Origin: Pseudonocardia hierapolitana
Lineage (GTDB): Bacteria; Actinomycetota; Actinomycetes; Mycobacteriales; Pseudonocardiaceae
NCBI RefSeq assembly: GCF_007994075.1
Contig: NZ_VIWU01000001.1
Span: forward strand, 5,766,001 to 5,830,000
Reading direction: 5' to 3'
Length of the DNA stretch: 64,000 nucleotides
Shown here one piece after another: positions 15,746 through 24,880 of this stretch (positions within the stretch are counted from its first letter, which is position 1; each line of letters begins with the position of its first letter). The notes beneath the pieces are model-generated. The model did not search any database and had not been told where the DNA came from. It saw only the letters and a list, made by a program, of their open reading frames with translations. The position numbers were made by a program, and so were the translations under genes.

Positions 15746-16681
15746 TCAGCCGGCCGGGCGGATCCGCGGGGCGGTGGCCGTCGCCGCCGCGGACGCCAGC
15801 GCCTCCAGGCCGGCCGCGATGTGCGGTTGCGCTCGGCTGCCGCGGCGGGTGCAGGTCAGCAGGCGCCGACGCGGGGCGGCCGGGGCGGCGAGGGGTAGCG
15901 CCACCACCGGCAGCTCGGCCGGCACCCGCACGAGCCGCGGCTTGAGGCAGACCCCCAGCCCGCCGGCGACCATCGCGGCGACGGCGGACCAGTCCATGGC
16001 CTCGTGCGCCACCTTCGGGGTGAAGCCGGCCGCGGCGCAGGCGGCCGCGCTGATCTCCTGGTGGTCGCAGGTGCCGGGCGCCGGCAGGATCCACGGCTCG
16101 TGGGCGACCTCCTCGAGGGCGACCGGTCCGGTGCCCGCGAGCCGGTGGTGGCGCGGCACGAGGAGGTCCAGGGGCTCGTCGAGCAGGGTCTCCTGCTCGA
16201 AGCGCGGGTCGTCGAGCGGTGGGCCGCCCTGGTTGGGCAGCGTCACCGCGATGTCGATGTCGCCGGTCAGCAGGCGGCCGAACGCCGAGACCGTCTCCAC
16301 CTCCATGATCCGGACGGCGAGGTCCGGCTGGTGCACGCGCAGGTGCTCCACGGCGGGGACGACCAGCGTCCGCAGGCTGCTGGTGAACCCCGCAACGCGC
16401 AGGACGCCGGGAACGCGCCCGGCGCCGGCCTGCAGGTCGCCGCGGGCGGCCTCCCACCGGGCGGCGATCTCGTCGGCGTGGCGGAGCAGCCGGAGGGCGG
16501 CCGGGGTGAGCCGGACGCGGCGCCCGTCGGGTTCGAGCAGGGGCACGTCGAGCTCGTGGGCGAGCTGGCGCAGCTGCTGCGAGACGGCCGACGGCGTGAG
16601 GTGCAGCGATCCCGCCGCCGCCGTCACCGTGCCCAGCTGGTGCACGACGCGCAGGACGTGCAGGCGGCGCAGGTCGAACAT
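15746..16681 (-). CDS. LysR family transcriptional regulator
   Basis: 311 residues from the ATG at 16681 (MFDLRRLHVLR). The winged HTH (about 1-60) has VTAAAGSLHLTPSAVSQQLRQLAHEL. The C-terminal periplasmic-binding-like effector domain runs to the end (LPNQGGPPLDD, VAAMVAGGLGVCL). It precedes the aldo/keto reductase on the same strand and is divergent from a small Zn-ribbon gene; its likely operator is the repeat at 15710-15734. The co-inducer is unknown. Confidence 0.9.
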   Translation of the reverse strand: MFDLRRLHVLRVVHQLGTVTAAAGSLHLTPSAVSQQLRQLAHELDVPLLEPDGRRVRLTPAALRLLRHADEIAARWEAARGDLQAGAGRVPGVLRVAGFTSSLRTLVVPAVEHLRVHQPDLAVRIMEVETVSAFGRLLTGDIDIAVTLPNQGGPPLDDPRFEQETLLDEPLDLLVPRHHRLAGTGPVALEEVAHEPWILPAPGTCDHQEISAAACAAAGFTPKVAHEAMDWSAVAAMVAGGLGVCLKPRLVRVPAELPVVALPLAAPAAPRRRLLTCTRRGSRAQPHIAAGLEALASAAATATAPRIRPAG

Positions 16682-16717
16682 GTAGCTGGATTGTACGGTC
16701 ACCTGAAGGAACGTGAA

Positions 16718-16933
16718 ATGGACGTGACGGATCGCCCGCGCGACCCTGGACGCATGGATCGCCGTACCGACGACTTCTGCCCGTGCTGCGGATGGCCCAC
16801 CGCCGAGCCCTACGAGGTGGTCTCGCGCCACGTGACGTCCGAGGGCACGATCACCTGGAGCCGGTGCGCGTGCGGCCGCCTCCAGGTGCACCGGGGCGCG
16901 ACGCTCGTGCTTCGCGCGGGTGTCCGGCCCTGA
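16718..16933 (+). CDS. Small CxxC zinc-ribbon-like protein
   Basis: 71 residues. ATG at 16718 preceded by GAAGGA at a good distance; an internal ATG at 16754 would give 59 residues. The sequence has CPCCGWPTAEPYEVV near the start and CACGRLQVHRG toward the end, a four-Cys pattern fit for one zinc. It is divergent from the LysR gene and convergent with the His-rich gene. No function recognised. Confidence 0.65.
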   Translation: MDVTDRPRDPGRMDRRTDDFCPCCGWPTAEPYEVVSRHVTSEGTITWSRCACGRLQVHRGATLVLRAGVRP

Positions 16934-16939
16934 TCGGCG

Positions 16940-17374
16940 TCACGTGTCCTGGTCCACCGGCTGGTCGTGGTCGTGGATGTGGGCCTCGCCCGCGTGCTCG
17001 CTGTCGAAGTCCACGTGCGGCACGTGGGAGTGCGTCAGCTCCGCGTGGTCGTGCGGATGGCTGTGCCTGGACGCGAGGTGCTCGAACGTGCCGGCCGTCT
17101 CGCTCCAGTTGTGCGTGACGTGCCAGTGCTCGTGGTCGTGCACCAGCGACTCGTGCGTGTGCTGCTCGAACTCGGTACCCGCCATCTCGCCTCCTCGGTC
17201 GGCGTGGTCACGGGGTGCCCGCTGCTCCGGCCCGGCAACCTCGGCGGTCAGCTCGTGCCGCTCGCGCCAGGTGTCGACGCAGGTGGGATCAGTGCACTCG
17301 AGCGTCCCGTCGGCGTGCAGGACGAGGGTGCCGTGGCAATGGTCGACAAGGCGGACGCAGTCGGGGCAGGTCAC
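16940..17374 (-). CDS. His-rich, two-part protein coupled to Ku
   Basis: 144 residues from a GTG at 17374, which overlaps the Ku stop (GTGA). The N-terminal part has a zinc-ribbon look (MTCPDCVRLVDHCHGTL, ECTDPTCVD). From Met64 the sequence becomes very His-rich (HTHESLVHDHEHWHV, RHSHPHDHAELTHSH, HIHDHD), fit for binding Zn or Ni. Met64 (17185) has its own strong ribosome site (GAGGAGG 4-5 bases upstream), so an 81-residue product may also or mainly be made. Both parts resemble separate small actinobacterial proteins, so this may be a fusion. Function unknown. Confidence 0.7.
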   Translation of the reverse strand: MTCPDCVRLVDHCHGTLVLHADGTLECTDPTCVDTWRERHELTAEVAGPEQRAPRDHADRGGEMAGTEFEQHTHESLVHDHEHWHVTHNWSETAGTFEHLASRHSHPHDHAELTHSHVPHVDFDSEHAGEAHIHDHDQPVDQDT

Positions 17375-18348
17375 GACGCCTTCCGGCGCTTCTGCGGCGA
17401 CGCTCCCGACGCGGCGGCGATGGCCTTCTCCAGCTTCGGCCTGCTCATCGAGGAGCGCCCCTTGATGTCGAGCTCGCGGGCCATCGCCGCGAGTTCGCTC
17501 TTGCTCAGCTCGGACAGGTCGGGTGCGCCGTCGGTGGCGGCCTTGCCCTTCTTCCCCTTCTGCGGCTTCCCGCCGCCGCGGGCGTCGGCGACGCTGCGCT
17601 CGAGCGCAGCGATCAGGTCGGACATCGCCGTCGGCTCAGGAGGCTCCGCCTCGGTGACGATCTCGCGGCCCTTCCGCTTGTCCTCGATCAGCTTCTCGAC
17701 GCGCTCGGTGTAGGTGTCGCGGTACTCATCCGGCTTCCACGCCCCGCTCATCGCCTCGATGAGCCCGGTCGCCATGTCGAGCTCCTTACCCTTGGGCTTG
17801 GCGCCGCCGGGGAGATCGAGGGCGGAGCGGTCCCGGATCTCGTCGGCGAAGAACAGCGTCTCCAGCGCGAGGACGTCACCGTCGGCCCGCAGCGCGGTGA
17901 GGTACTCCTTGCCGCGCATCACGAACGTCGCGATGCCCGCCCGGTTCGTGCGGGTCATCGCCTCGCGGAGCAGGGCGTACGGGCGCGCGTACCGCTCGTC
18001 GGTCGGGGCGAGCCAGTACGTCTTCTGGAAGAAGATGGGGTCGATCTCGTCGAGGTCCACGAACGTCTGGATGTCGATCGTGCGCGACCGGCCGGGTGCG
18101 ATGTCGGCCAGCTCGTCGGGCTCCACGAGCACGTACTCGCCGTCGCCGACCTCCCGGCCCTTGACGATGTCGGAGTACTCCACCTCCTTGCCCGTCCGCT
18201 CGTTGACCCGCTGGTAGCGGATGCGGTCGGACGTGTCGCGCTCGAACTGGTGGAAGTGGATCGTGTGGTCCTCGGTGGCGCTGAACAGCCCGACCGGGAT
18301 GGACACCAACCCGAAGGAGATCGCACCCGTCCAGATAGCCCGTGCCAT
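17371..18348 (-). CDS. ku: Ku protein, non-homologous end joining
   Basis: 325 residues. A complete bacterial Ku core: MARAIWTGAISFGLVSIPVGL at the start, then the beta-barrel with HFHQFERDTSDRIRYQRVNE, and QKTYWLAPTD, KEYLTALR and ELDMATGLIEAM later. Homodimeric Ku binds double-strand DNA ends and recruits the LigD ligase, which is not in this window. The C-terminus has a basic Gly/Lys linker and a SAP/Rho-N-like helix pair (LSELSKSELAAMARELDI), common in actinobacterial Ku. ATG 18348 was chosen over an in-frame ATG 21 bases upstream because Ku proteins start MARAIW. Confidence 0.96.
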   Translation of the reverse strand: MARAIWTGAISFGLVSIPVGLFSATEDHTIHFHQFERDTSDRIRYQRVNERTGKEVEYSDIVKGREVGDGEYVLVEPDELADIAPGRSRTIDIQTFVDLDEIDPIFFQKTYWLAPTDERYARPYALLREAMTRTNRAGIATFVMRGKEYLTALRADGDVLALETLFFADEIRDRSALDLPGGAKPKGKELDMATGLIEAMSGAWKPDEYRDTYTERVEKLIEDKRKGREIVTEAEPPEPTAMSDLIAALERSVADARGGGKPQKGKKGKAATDGAPDLSELSKSELAAMARELDIKGRSSMSRPKLEKAIAAASGASPQKRRKAS

Positions 18349-18368
18349 GGATGGGTGGTACCCGCACA

Positions 18369-20969
18369 TCAGGGAGCCACGCGCACGACCCCCGCCGCGC
18401 CGTCGACCGTCACCTCGTCGCCCGTCTCGATGCGGGTCGTCGCGTCCGCCACGCCGACCACCGCCGGGATGCCGTACTCCCGCGCCACCACGGCGCCGTG
18501 GGAGTTGGGGCCGCCCATCTCCATCACGAGCCCGCCTGCCGTGAGGAAGAGCGGGGTCCAGCCGGGGTCCGTGGACGGCGCGACGAGGATCTCGCCCGGC
18601 TCCAGGTGGGCGCCCACCGGGTCGAGCACCACGCGAGCCGGTGCGGTGACGGTGCCGGCGGAGGCGGCCGTGCCGGTGAGTGCGCCCTCCTCGGCCGTCC
18701 CCGGGCGGGCGACGGCCTCCGGCTCGGTTCCGTCCGACAGCAGCACCCGCGGTATGCGCCTGCGGCGCAGCTCGCGGTCGTACTCGGCGCGGCGGGCCGC
18801 GACGGTGTCCCGCAGGTCGGCGCCGGCCAGCGCGGCGCGGGCCTCGGTGAGGTCGACGAAGAACACGTCCTCGGGGCGGTCGAGCAGGCCGCGAGTGGCG
18901 AGCTCGGCACCGACCGCCGTCAGCAGCGCCCTGGCGTGCGCGAAGATCCGGATGAGGTAGTCCTTGTGCTCCTCCCGCAGGCCGGCGAGCCCGCGCATCC
19001 TCCCCAGGGCGAAACGCACCGCGACGGCGCGCAGGCGGGAGCGGGCCCGCACCCTGGCGACCACGGCGGCCGCGGCGGCGTCGGCCGCCTCCGCTCCGCG
19101 GGCGAACACGACGTCGGGGGCGAGCGAGCGGTCGTCGAGGCGCAGGTAGTTGGCCAGCACGCCGAGGACGTGGGTGGGGTCCTCCGACCAGCGCGGCATA
19201 CCGATGTCGATCTCGGCGACCGCGCGGTGGCCGTAGCGGAGGAGGAACGCGGCAAGGCCGCTCTCCAGCGCGGGCGGCAGCACACCGTCGCGGTAGCGCC
19301 GGGCCAGCTCATCGGGCGGCACGTCGCGCAGCACGGCCGCGGACACCGGGTCGCCGCGCAGCTTGCGGGCGAGCGTCCACAGCCGCAGGTCCATCTCGGT
19401 GGTGCTGTTGTGCGGCAGCGACCGCAGCACGTCGTGCACCGCGGCGGCGTCCAGGTCGGGGCCCGCGATCTTCTGGGCCGCCCCGAGCATGACGAAACCT
19501 GCGCCGGCCGCCGGCACCGTCAACGGCAGCACGGGGAAGGCCTGACGGAGCACGTGCACCGTCCGCTCGAGCCGCTGCTCGGCGGTGAGTTCCGCGGGTG
19601 CGGACGTGAGCGCGCGCACCCGGTCGCCGATCCGCTCGACGCGCCGCCGCGCGGCATCGGGCCGCACCAGCGCCAGCGCCATCAGCACCGGCACCCGGAA
19701 GTGGACCAGCGTGCGCACGAGCCTGCGGACGAACGGCGCCCATGACGTGGTCGTCGGCGACAACCGCGGGTCGTCGAGCAGCGCACGCAGCACGACGGCC
19801 GACCGCGACTCCATCATGTCGAGGGCCCGCGGCAGGATCGCCCGGCCGGGGGCGCTGCGCAGCGCGGGCGTGATGTCGATGAACGCGCGCCCGCCCGCGG
19901 TCCGCAGGGCGGACGGTCCGGCGACGGGGTCGGGGACCGGCGCGCCGAACGCGAGCGCGGACGCGGTGGAGGCGAGCACCCTGATCCCGGACAGGCCCAT
20001 CGGGGTGACGGGCCGGGTGAGACCCTGCGCGAGGGTCGCGCACAACAGGACGCGCAGCCCGTCGCCGGACGGGGCCGGCAGCGGGTGGAGGGTCGTGATC
20101 GGCCGCGACTGCGTGAGCCACAGCTCGCCGTCGCCGTCGACGGCCCACTCGATGTCCTGCGGCGTGCCGAAGTGCGCCTCGACGCGTCGCCCGGTGGCGG
20201 CGAGCGCGGTGGCCTGCGCGTCGGTGAGGCACGACCCGGCCCCGCCGGTGACCTGCACGTGCTCGACGCCGCCGCCGGGGAGCGGGCGCACCTGCAGCGC
20301 CTTGTCGCCTGCCGTGACGTGCACGCCGTCGGCGTCGACGACGATGTGGTCGGGGTTCACCGCGCCGGACACCACGGCCTCGCCGAGTCCGGGGCTCGCG
20401 TCGATCACGGCGCGGCCGCGCGTGCCGATCACCGGGTCGGCGGTGAAGAGCACGCCTGCCACCTGCGCATCGACCATCCGCTGCACGACCACCGCGATGT
20501 GCACGGCCTGGTGGTCGATGCCCTGCGTCTCGCGGTAGCTCACCGCGCGGTCGGTCCACAGCGACGCCCAGCACCGGCGCACGGCGTCCAGCACGGCGTC
20601 GGCTCCGACCACGTTGAGGAAGGTGTCCTGCTGCCCGGCGAAGCTCGCCCAGGGCAGGTCCTCCGCGGTGGCGGAGGAGCGCACGGCGACCGGGACGTCG
20701 GTGCCGAGTGCGCTGTACGCGGCCTGCACGGCCTCGGTGATCGCCGCGGGCGGCTCCGCCGTCGCGAGCGCCTCCCGCGCACGCTCCGGATCGGAGAGGT
20801 CGAGGGCCGCCGCGACGCGCGTGTACGCGGCGGTGGTGACGGCGAATCCGGGCGGCACCGGGAACCCGGCGGCGATCAGCTCCCCGAGGTTCGCGGCCTT
20901 GCCGCCCACCCGCGGAAGCGCCTGCGCGTCGAGGGCTTTGAGCTCGACGACGAAGTCCTCGTTGGCCAT
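18369..20969 (-). CDS. Rifampicin phosphotransferase-like PEP-synthase family enzyme
   Basis: 866 residues, the length of rifampicin phosphotransferases (Rph). The N-terminal ATP-grasp domain (GGKAANLGELIAAGFPVPPGFA, RSSATAEDLPWASFAGQQ, GVLFTADPVIGTRG, ASPGLGEAVVSG) ends near 325. A long middle domain corresponds to the drug-binding part. The C-terminal swivelling domain has the catalytic His824 in GGPNSHGAVVAREYGIPAVVG; the catalytic His of Listeria Rph is also near 825. Rph transfers the beta-phosphate of ATP to rifamycins. A PEP-synthase-like enzyme with another substrate is the alternative. Divergent from an MMPL exporter. Confidence 0.8.
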   Translation of the reverse strand: MANEDFVVELKALDAQALPRVGGKAANLGELIAAGFPVPPGFAVTTAAYTRVAAALDLSDPERAREALATAEPPAAITEAVQAAYSALGTDVPVAVRSSATAEDLPWASFAGQQDTFLNVVGADAVLDAVRRCWASLWTDRAVSYRETQGIDHQAVHIAVVVQRMVDAQVAGVLFTADPVIGTRGRAVIDASPGLGEAVVSGAVNPDHIVVDADGVHVTAGDKALQVRPLPGGGVEHVQVTGGAGSCLTDAQATALAATGRRVEAHFGTPQDIEWAVDGDGELWLTQSRPITTLHPLPAPSGDGLRVLLCATLAQGLTRPVTPMGLSGIRVLASTASALAFGAPVPDPVAGPSALRTAGGRAFIDITPALRSAPGRAILPRALDMMESRSAVVLRALLDDPRLSPTTTSWAPFVRRLVRTLVHFRVPVLMALALVRPDAARRRVERIGDRVRALTSAPAELTAEQRLERTVHVLRQAFPVLPLTVPAAGAGFVMLGAAQKIAGPDLDAAAVHDVLRSLPHNSTTEMDLRLWTLARKLRGDPVSAAVLRDVPPDELARRYRDGVLPPALESGLAAFLLRYGHRAVAEIDIGMPRWSEDPTHVLGVLANYLRLDDRSLAPDVVFARGAEAADAAAAAVVARVRARSRLRAVAVRFALGRMRGLAGLREEHKDYLIRIFAHARALLTAVGAELATRGLLDRPEDVFFVDLTEARAALAGADLRDTVAARRAEYDRELRRRRIPRVLLSDGTEPEAVARPGTAEEGALTGTAASAGTVTAPARVVLDPVGAHLEPGEILVAPSTDPGWTPLFLTAGGLVMEMGGPNSHGAVVAREYGIPAVVGVADATTRIETGDEVTVDGAAGVVRVAP

Positions 20970-21027
20970 GCGGGCACGGTAGACCGGTTCGGGGAATAAC
21001 TCAACAGTCGATGAATATCCACTGGAC

Positions 21028-21079
21028 AATACGAGAGAGCGCTCGTATTCTTCGACAAATACGGGAGATCGCTCGTGTT
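21028..21079. promoter_or_regulatory. Two TetR-type operators between the Rph-like and MMPL genes
   Basis: Site 1: AATACGAG (21028-21035), six bases, CTCGTATT (21042-21049), a perfect inverted repeat. Site 2: AATACGGG (21058-21065), six bases, CTCGTGTT (21072-21079), an imperfect copy exactly 30 bp downstream. They sit in the shared promoter region, just before the MMPL ribosome site. No TetR gene adjoins them, so the regulator is encoded elsewhere. Confidence 0.65.
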
Positions 21080-21096
21080 CTGTGGGAGGTCGTTCG

Positions 21097-23274
21097 ATGC
21101 TCGGTCGTCTCGTCACCGCGGCACCGCGGCGGGTGCTCGTCGTGTCGGGGCTCGCCCTCGCCCTGCTCGCGGTGCTCGCCGCGGGGGCCGTCGAGGCGTT
21201 GTCGCTGAACCGCTACGAGGCGCCCGGCTCGGAGTCGCTGGCCGCCCGCGCCGCGCTGGCCGAACGCTTCGGCACCGGCAGCCCGAACGTCGCCGTGCTG
21301 GCGACGGCGCAGCAGGGCGACGTGGACGATCCCCGGGTGGCCGTCGCAGGCCTCGCGCTCACCCAGCGGGTTGCGGCCCAGCCCGGCGTCGGGGACGTGT
21401 GGTCGTACTGGAGCCCGGGCGCTCCGGCGACCCTCGCTGCCGAGGACCGCAGGCACGCGCTGGTGCTCGCCTGGGTGCCCGGCGACGCCGACCACGTGCG
21501 TGCCGCCGTGCTCCCGGCCCTGTCCGCGGCGATCGCCCCGCTCGACGGGGGCGTGGTGGACCTGCAGCTCGGCGGTGCCGACGAGGTCTTCCGCGTGGTG
21601 GCCCAGCAGGCCCGCGCCGACTTCGTCCGCGCCGAGCTCGTGGTGCTGCCGCTGGTCGGGCTGCTGCTGTGGCTGGTCTACCGGCGGCTCGCACCCGCGC
21701 TCCTCACGCTGGCCACCGGGGTGTTCGCGGTGGTCGCCTCGCTCGGGATCCTGCGCGTGGTCACGCTGTTCACCGAGGTGTCGACGTTCGCGGCGAACAT
21801 CGCGCTCGTGCTGGGCATCGGCCTCGGCGTCGACTACGGGCTCTTCGTGATCCACCGCTTCCGCGAGGAGCTGGCCGCGGGCCGCGCGGTCGACGCCGCG
21901 GTGCGCGCCGCCGTCGCGCACGCCGGGCGCACGGTCGCGTTCAGCGGCGCGACGGTCGCGGCCGCGCTCGCCGTGCTGCTGGTGTTCCCGTTCCCCTTCC
22001 TGTCCTCGTTCGCGTACGCGGGCATCGCCGTCGTCCTGACCGCGGTGTTCGCCGCGGTCGTCGTGCTCCCCGCGGCGCTGCGTCTCACCGGCCACCGCGT
22101 CCGCCGGCGGGCCGCGCCGCCGGAGACCGGGGGTTTCTGGTTCCGCACCGCGGAGCGCGTGATGCGCCGCCCGCTGGCCGCAGGCGGCGCCGGGCTCGCC
22201 GTCCTGCTCCTGCTCGGCGCTCCCGCGCTCGGCGTCGACTTCGGGTCGCCCGACGACCGGTTGCTGCCGGCGTCCCAGCCGGTGCGCGGGATGTACGACA
22301 CGATCCGCGCCGACTTCGCCACCGAGGAGGCCGACGCAGTCCAGGTCGTCGCGCCGGATCTCGCGCCGTCCGGCGTCGCGGGGTACGCGGCGGCTCTGTC
22401 GCGGATCGACGGGGTGCTGCGCGTCGACTCCGCGGCAGGCGCGTTCACCGGTGGCGTGCGCGTCGGCGAGGTGATGCGGTCCCGGTTCGTCGGCTCCGGA
22501 GGCGGCACCTGGCTCTCCGTGCTGCCCACCGGCGAGCGGCTCGCGTCCGACCCCACCGGCCTGGTGGCCGATGTCCGGGCCCTGCCGGCACCGTCGCCCG
22601 TGCTGGTCGGCGGCTACCCGGCCGAGGTCGCGGACTACCGGACGGGCGTGGTGGAGCGGCTCCCGCTCGTCGCCGCCCTCATCGTGCTGGTCACGTTCGT
22701 GGTGCTGTTCCTGATGACGGGATCGGTGGTGGCGCCGGTCAAGGCGTCGGTGCTCAACCTGTTGTCACTCAGCGTGATGTTCGGTGTGCTGGTGTGGGGC
22801 TTCCAGGAGGGTGGTCTCGCCTGGCTGCTCGGGTTCACCCCGACCGGGGTGATCGAGCCCAGCATCCCGATCCTCATGTTCTGCGTCGGCTACGGCCTGT
22901 CGATGGACTACGAGGTCTTCCTGCTCGCACGGATCAAGGCCGACTTCGACCGCACCGGGGATGTCGTCGGCTCGGTGCCGCGCGGCATCGCCCGGTCCGC
23001 GCCGCTGGTCACCGCGGCCGCGGTGATCCTCGCCGCGTCCTTCGCGGTGTACGCCACCAGCGAGGTCACGTTCCTGCAGCAGCTCGGGATCGGCATGGCG
23101 CTGGCGGTGCTCGTGGACGCCACCGTGATACGCGGCGTGCTCGTCCCGGCCGCGATGGCGCTCGCCGGAAGCTCCAACTGGTGGGCCCCTGCGCCGCTGC
23201 GCCGCCTGCACGAGCGGATCGGCCTGCGTGAGGAGGCAGGCCGGTTGCAGGCAGCAGGAATTCGCGGTGCGTGA
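21097..23274 (+). CDS. MMPL/RND-family exporter
   Basis: 725 residues with the two-fold MMPL layout: a first helix, a large extracytoplasmic loop, a helix bundle, then the same again. The paired proton-relay motifs are visible: IGLGVDYGLFVIHRF in the first half and VGYGLSMDYEVFLLARI in the second. MMPL proteins export lipids, siderophores or drugs using the proton gradient. ATG 21097 has GGGAGG 7 bases upstream. The shared operators with the Rph-like gene suggest co-regulated resistance or lipid export. Confidence 0.93.
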   Translation: MLGRLVTAAPRRVLVVSGLALALLAVLAAGAVEALSLNRYEAPGSESLAARAALAERFGTGSPNVAVLATAQQGDVDDPRVAVAGLALTQRVAAQPGVGDVWSYWSPGAPATLAAEDRRHALVLAWVPGDADHVRAAVLPALSAAIAPLDGGVVDLQLGGADEVFRVVAQQARADFVRAELVVLPLVGLLLWLVYRRLAPALLTLATGVFAVVASLGILRVVTLFTEVSTFAANIALVLGIGLGVDYGLFVIHRFREELAAGRAVDAAVRAAVAHAGRTVAFSGATVAAALAVLLVFPFPFLSSFAYAGIAVVLTAVFAAVVVLPAALRLTGHRVRRRAAPPETGGFWFRTAERVMRRPLAAGGAGLAVLLLLGAPALGVDFGSPDDRLLPASQPVRGMYDTIRADFATEEADAVQVVAPDLAPSGVAGYAAALSRIDGVLRVDSAAGAFTGGVRVGEVMRSRFVGSGGGTWLSVLPTGERLASDPTGLVADVRALPAPSPVLVGGYPAEVADYRTGVVERLPLVAALIVLVTFVVLFLMTGSVVAPVKASVLNLLSLSVMFGVLVWGFQEGGLAWLLGFTPTGVIEPSIPILMFCVGYGLSMDYEVFLLARIKADFDRTGDVVGSVPRGIARSAPLVTAAAVILAASFAVYATSEVTFLQQLGIGMALAVLVDATVIRGVLVPAAMALAGSSNWWAPAPLRRLHERIGLREEAGRLQAAGIRGA

Positions 23275-23332
23275 TCGGGATTTCCACGTGTGGCCGCTGG
23301 TAACAGGGCGCCGATGGGTGTCAGATTGTGGG

Positions 23333-24880
23333 ATGCCCGCACATGCTCCCCTCGTCATCGGCACCGACCCGCTCACCCCACGGGAGGTCGTCGCCGTCGC
23401 GAGGGACGGCGCGCCCGTCACGCTGTCGGGCGAGGCGCTCGCGGCGATCGTGGCGAGCCGCAAGGTCGTCGAGTCGCTCGCCGACGACGCGGAGCCGCAC
23501 TACGGGGTCTCCACCGGATTCGGCGCGCTCGCCGTCCGTCACATCCCGGTCGAGCGGCGGGTCCAGCTGCAGCGCAGCCTCGTGCGCTCGCACGCGGCCG
23601 GCAACGGGCCAGAGGTCGAGCGGGAGGTGATCCGGGCCCTGATGGTGCTGCGTCTCGCGACGCTCGCCACCGGCCGCACCGGCGTGCGTACGCAGACCGC
23701 CGTGGCGTACGCCGAGATGCTGTCGGCAGGCATCACGCCCGTCGTGCGCGAGTACGGCTCGCTCGGGTGCTCGGGCGACCTCGCCCCGCTGGCCCACTGC
23801 GCACTCGCGCTGATGGGGGAGGGTGAGGTCCGCGACGCCGACGGGGTGCTGCGCCCGGCGTCCGAGGCGCTCGCCGCCGCCGGGATCGCGCCGGTCGAGC
23901 TCGCCGAGAAGGAAGGGCTCGCGCTGATCAACGGCACGAGCGGGATGCTCGGCATGCTGCTCCTGGCATCGGTGGACCTGCATCGGCTGTTCGCCACCGC
24001 CGACCTCGCCGCCGCGATGAGCGTCGAGGCGCTGCTGGGCACCGATGCCGTGTTCGCCGCCGACCTGCAGGCGCTGCGCCCGCACCCGGGTCAGGCCGAC
24101 AGCGCGGCCAACCTGCGCGCACTGCTGGCGGGGTCGGCGATCATGGCCGACCACAACACCCACGCCACCACCCGCGTGCAGGACGCGTACTCGCTGCGCT
24201 GCGCCCCGCAGGTGCACGGCGCCGCCCGGGACACGCTCACCCACGCCGACACCGTCGCCGGGTGGGAGCTCGCCGCCGCCGTCGACAACCCGGTCGTCAC
24301 CGCCGACGGGCGGGTGGAGAGCAACGGCAACTTCCACGGTGCCCCGCTCGGCTACGTGCTGGACTTCCTCGCGATCGCCCTCGCGGATGTCGCCTCGATC
24401 AGCGAGCGACGCACCGACCGGTTCCTCGACGTGGCCCGCAACCACGGGCTGCCGCCGTTCCTCGCCGACGACCCGGGCGTCGACTCCGGCCACATGATCG
24501 CCCAGTACACCCAGGCGGGGATCGTGTCGGAGCTGAAGCGGCTCGCCGCGCCCGCGTCGGTCGACTCGATCCCGTCCAGCGCGATGCAGGAGGACCACGT
24601 CGCCATGGGGTGGGCGGCGGCCCGCAAGCTGCGCCGCGCCGTCGACGGGCTCACGAGGGTGGTCGCGATCGAGCTGCTCACCGCCGCCCGCGCCCTCGAC
24701 CTGCGCGCCCCGCTCGCTCCGGCCCCTGCCACCGGTGCCGCCCGCGACCGCCTGCGCGCGACCGTCGCCGGCCCGGGTCCCGACCGCTGGCTGGCCCCGG
24801 AGATCGAGGAGGCGGTCCGGCTCGTGGCCTCGGGCGAGCTGCTGGCCGCCGCGGAGTCGGTGACGGGCCCGCTGCGCTGA
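23333..24880 (+). CDS. hutH: Histidine ammonia-lyase
   Basis: 515 residues, the full HAL/PAL family length. The MIO prosthetic group forms by cyclisation of a tripeptide; here the motif is EYGSLGCSGDLAPLAH (Cys-Ser-Gly instead of Ala-Ser-Gly), a variant I recall from actinobacterial histidine ammonia-lyases. Other signatures are YGVSTGFGALA, LINGTSGMLGML, RVQDAYSLRCAPQVHGA and SIPSSAMQEDHVAMGW. The enzyme converts L-histidine to trans-urocanate. No other hut genes are nearby. ATG at 23333 has no clear ribosome site. The stop codon lies inside a 15-bp tandem repeat. Confidence 0.93.
   Translation: MPAHAPLVIGTDPLTPREVVAVARDGAPVTLSGEALAAIVASRKVVESLADDAEPHYGVSTGFGALAVRHIPVERRVQLQRSLVRSHAAGNGPEVEREVIRALMVLRLATLATGRTGVRTQTAVAYAEMLSAGITPVVREYGSLGCSGDLAPLAHCALALMGEGEVRDADGVLRPASEALAAAGIAPVELAEKEGLALINGTSGMLGMLLLASVDLHRLFATADLAAAMSVEALLGTDAVFAADLQALRPHPGQADSAANLRALLAGSAIMADHNTHATTRVQDAYSLRCAPQVHGAARDTLTHADTVAGWELAAAVDNPVVTADGRVESNGNFHGAPLGYVLDFLAIALADVASISERRTDRFLDVARNHGLPPFLADDPGVDSGHMIAQYTQAGIVSELKRLAAPASVDSIPSSAMQEDHVAMGWAAARKLRRAVDGLTRVVAIELLTAARALDLRAPLAPAPATGAARDRLRATVAGPGPDRWLAPEIEEAVRLVASGELLAAAESVTGPLR

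Noticed and set aside
20970-21096. Search for a rifamycin-associated element before the Rph-like gene
   Set aside because: No match to the known 19-bp inverted repeat GGGGCTTGCGGCAAGGCCC was seen; only the TetR-type repeats are present.
23760-23790. Histidine ammonia-lyase thought inactive because Ala of the ASG triad is Cys
   Set aside because: The Cys side chain need not take part in MIO formation, and CSG occurs in actinobacterial HALs as far as I recall; all other active-site motifs are present.
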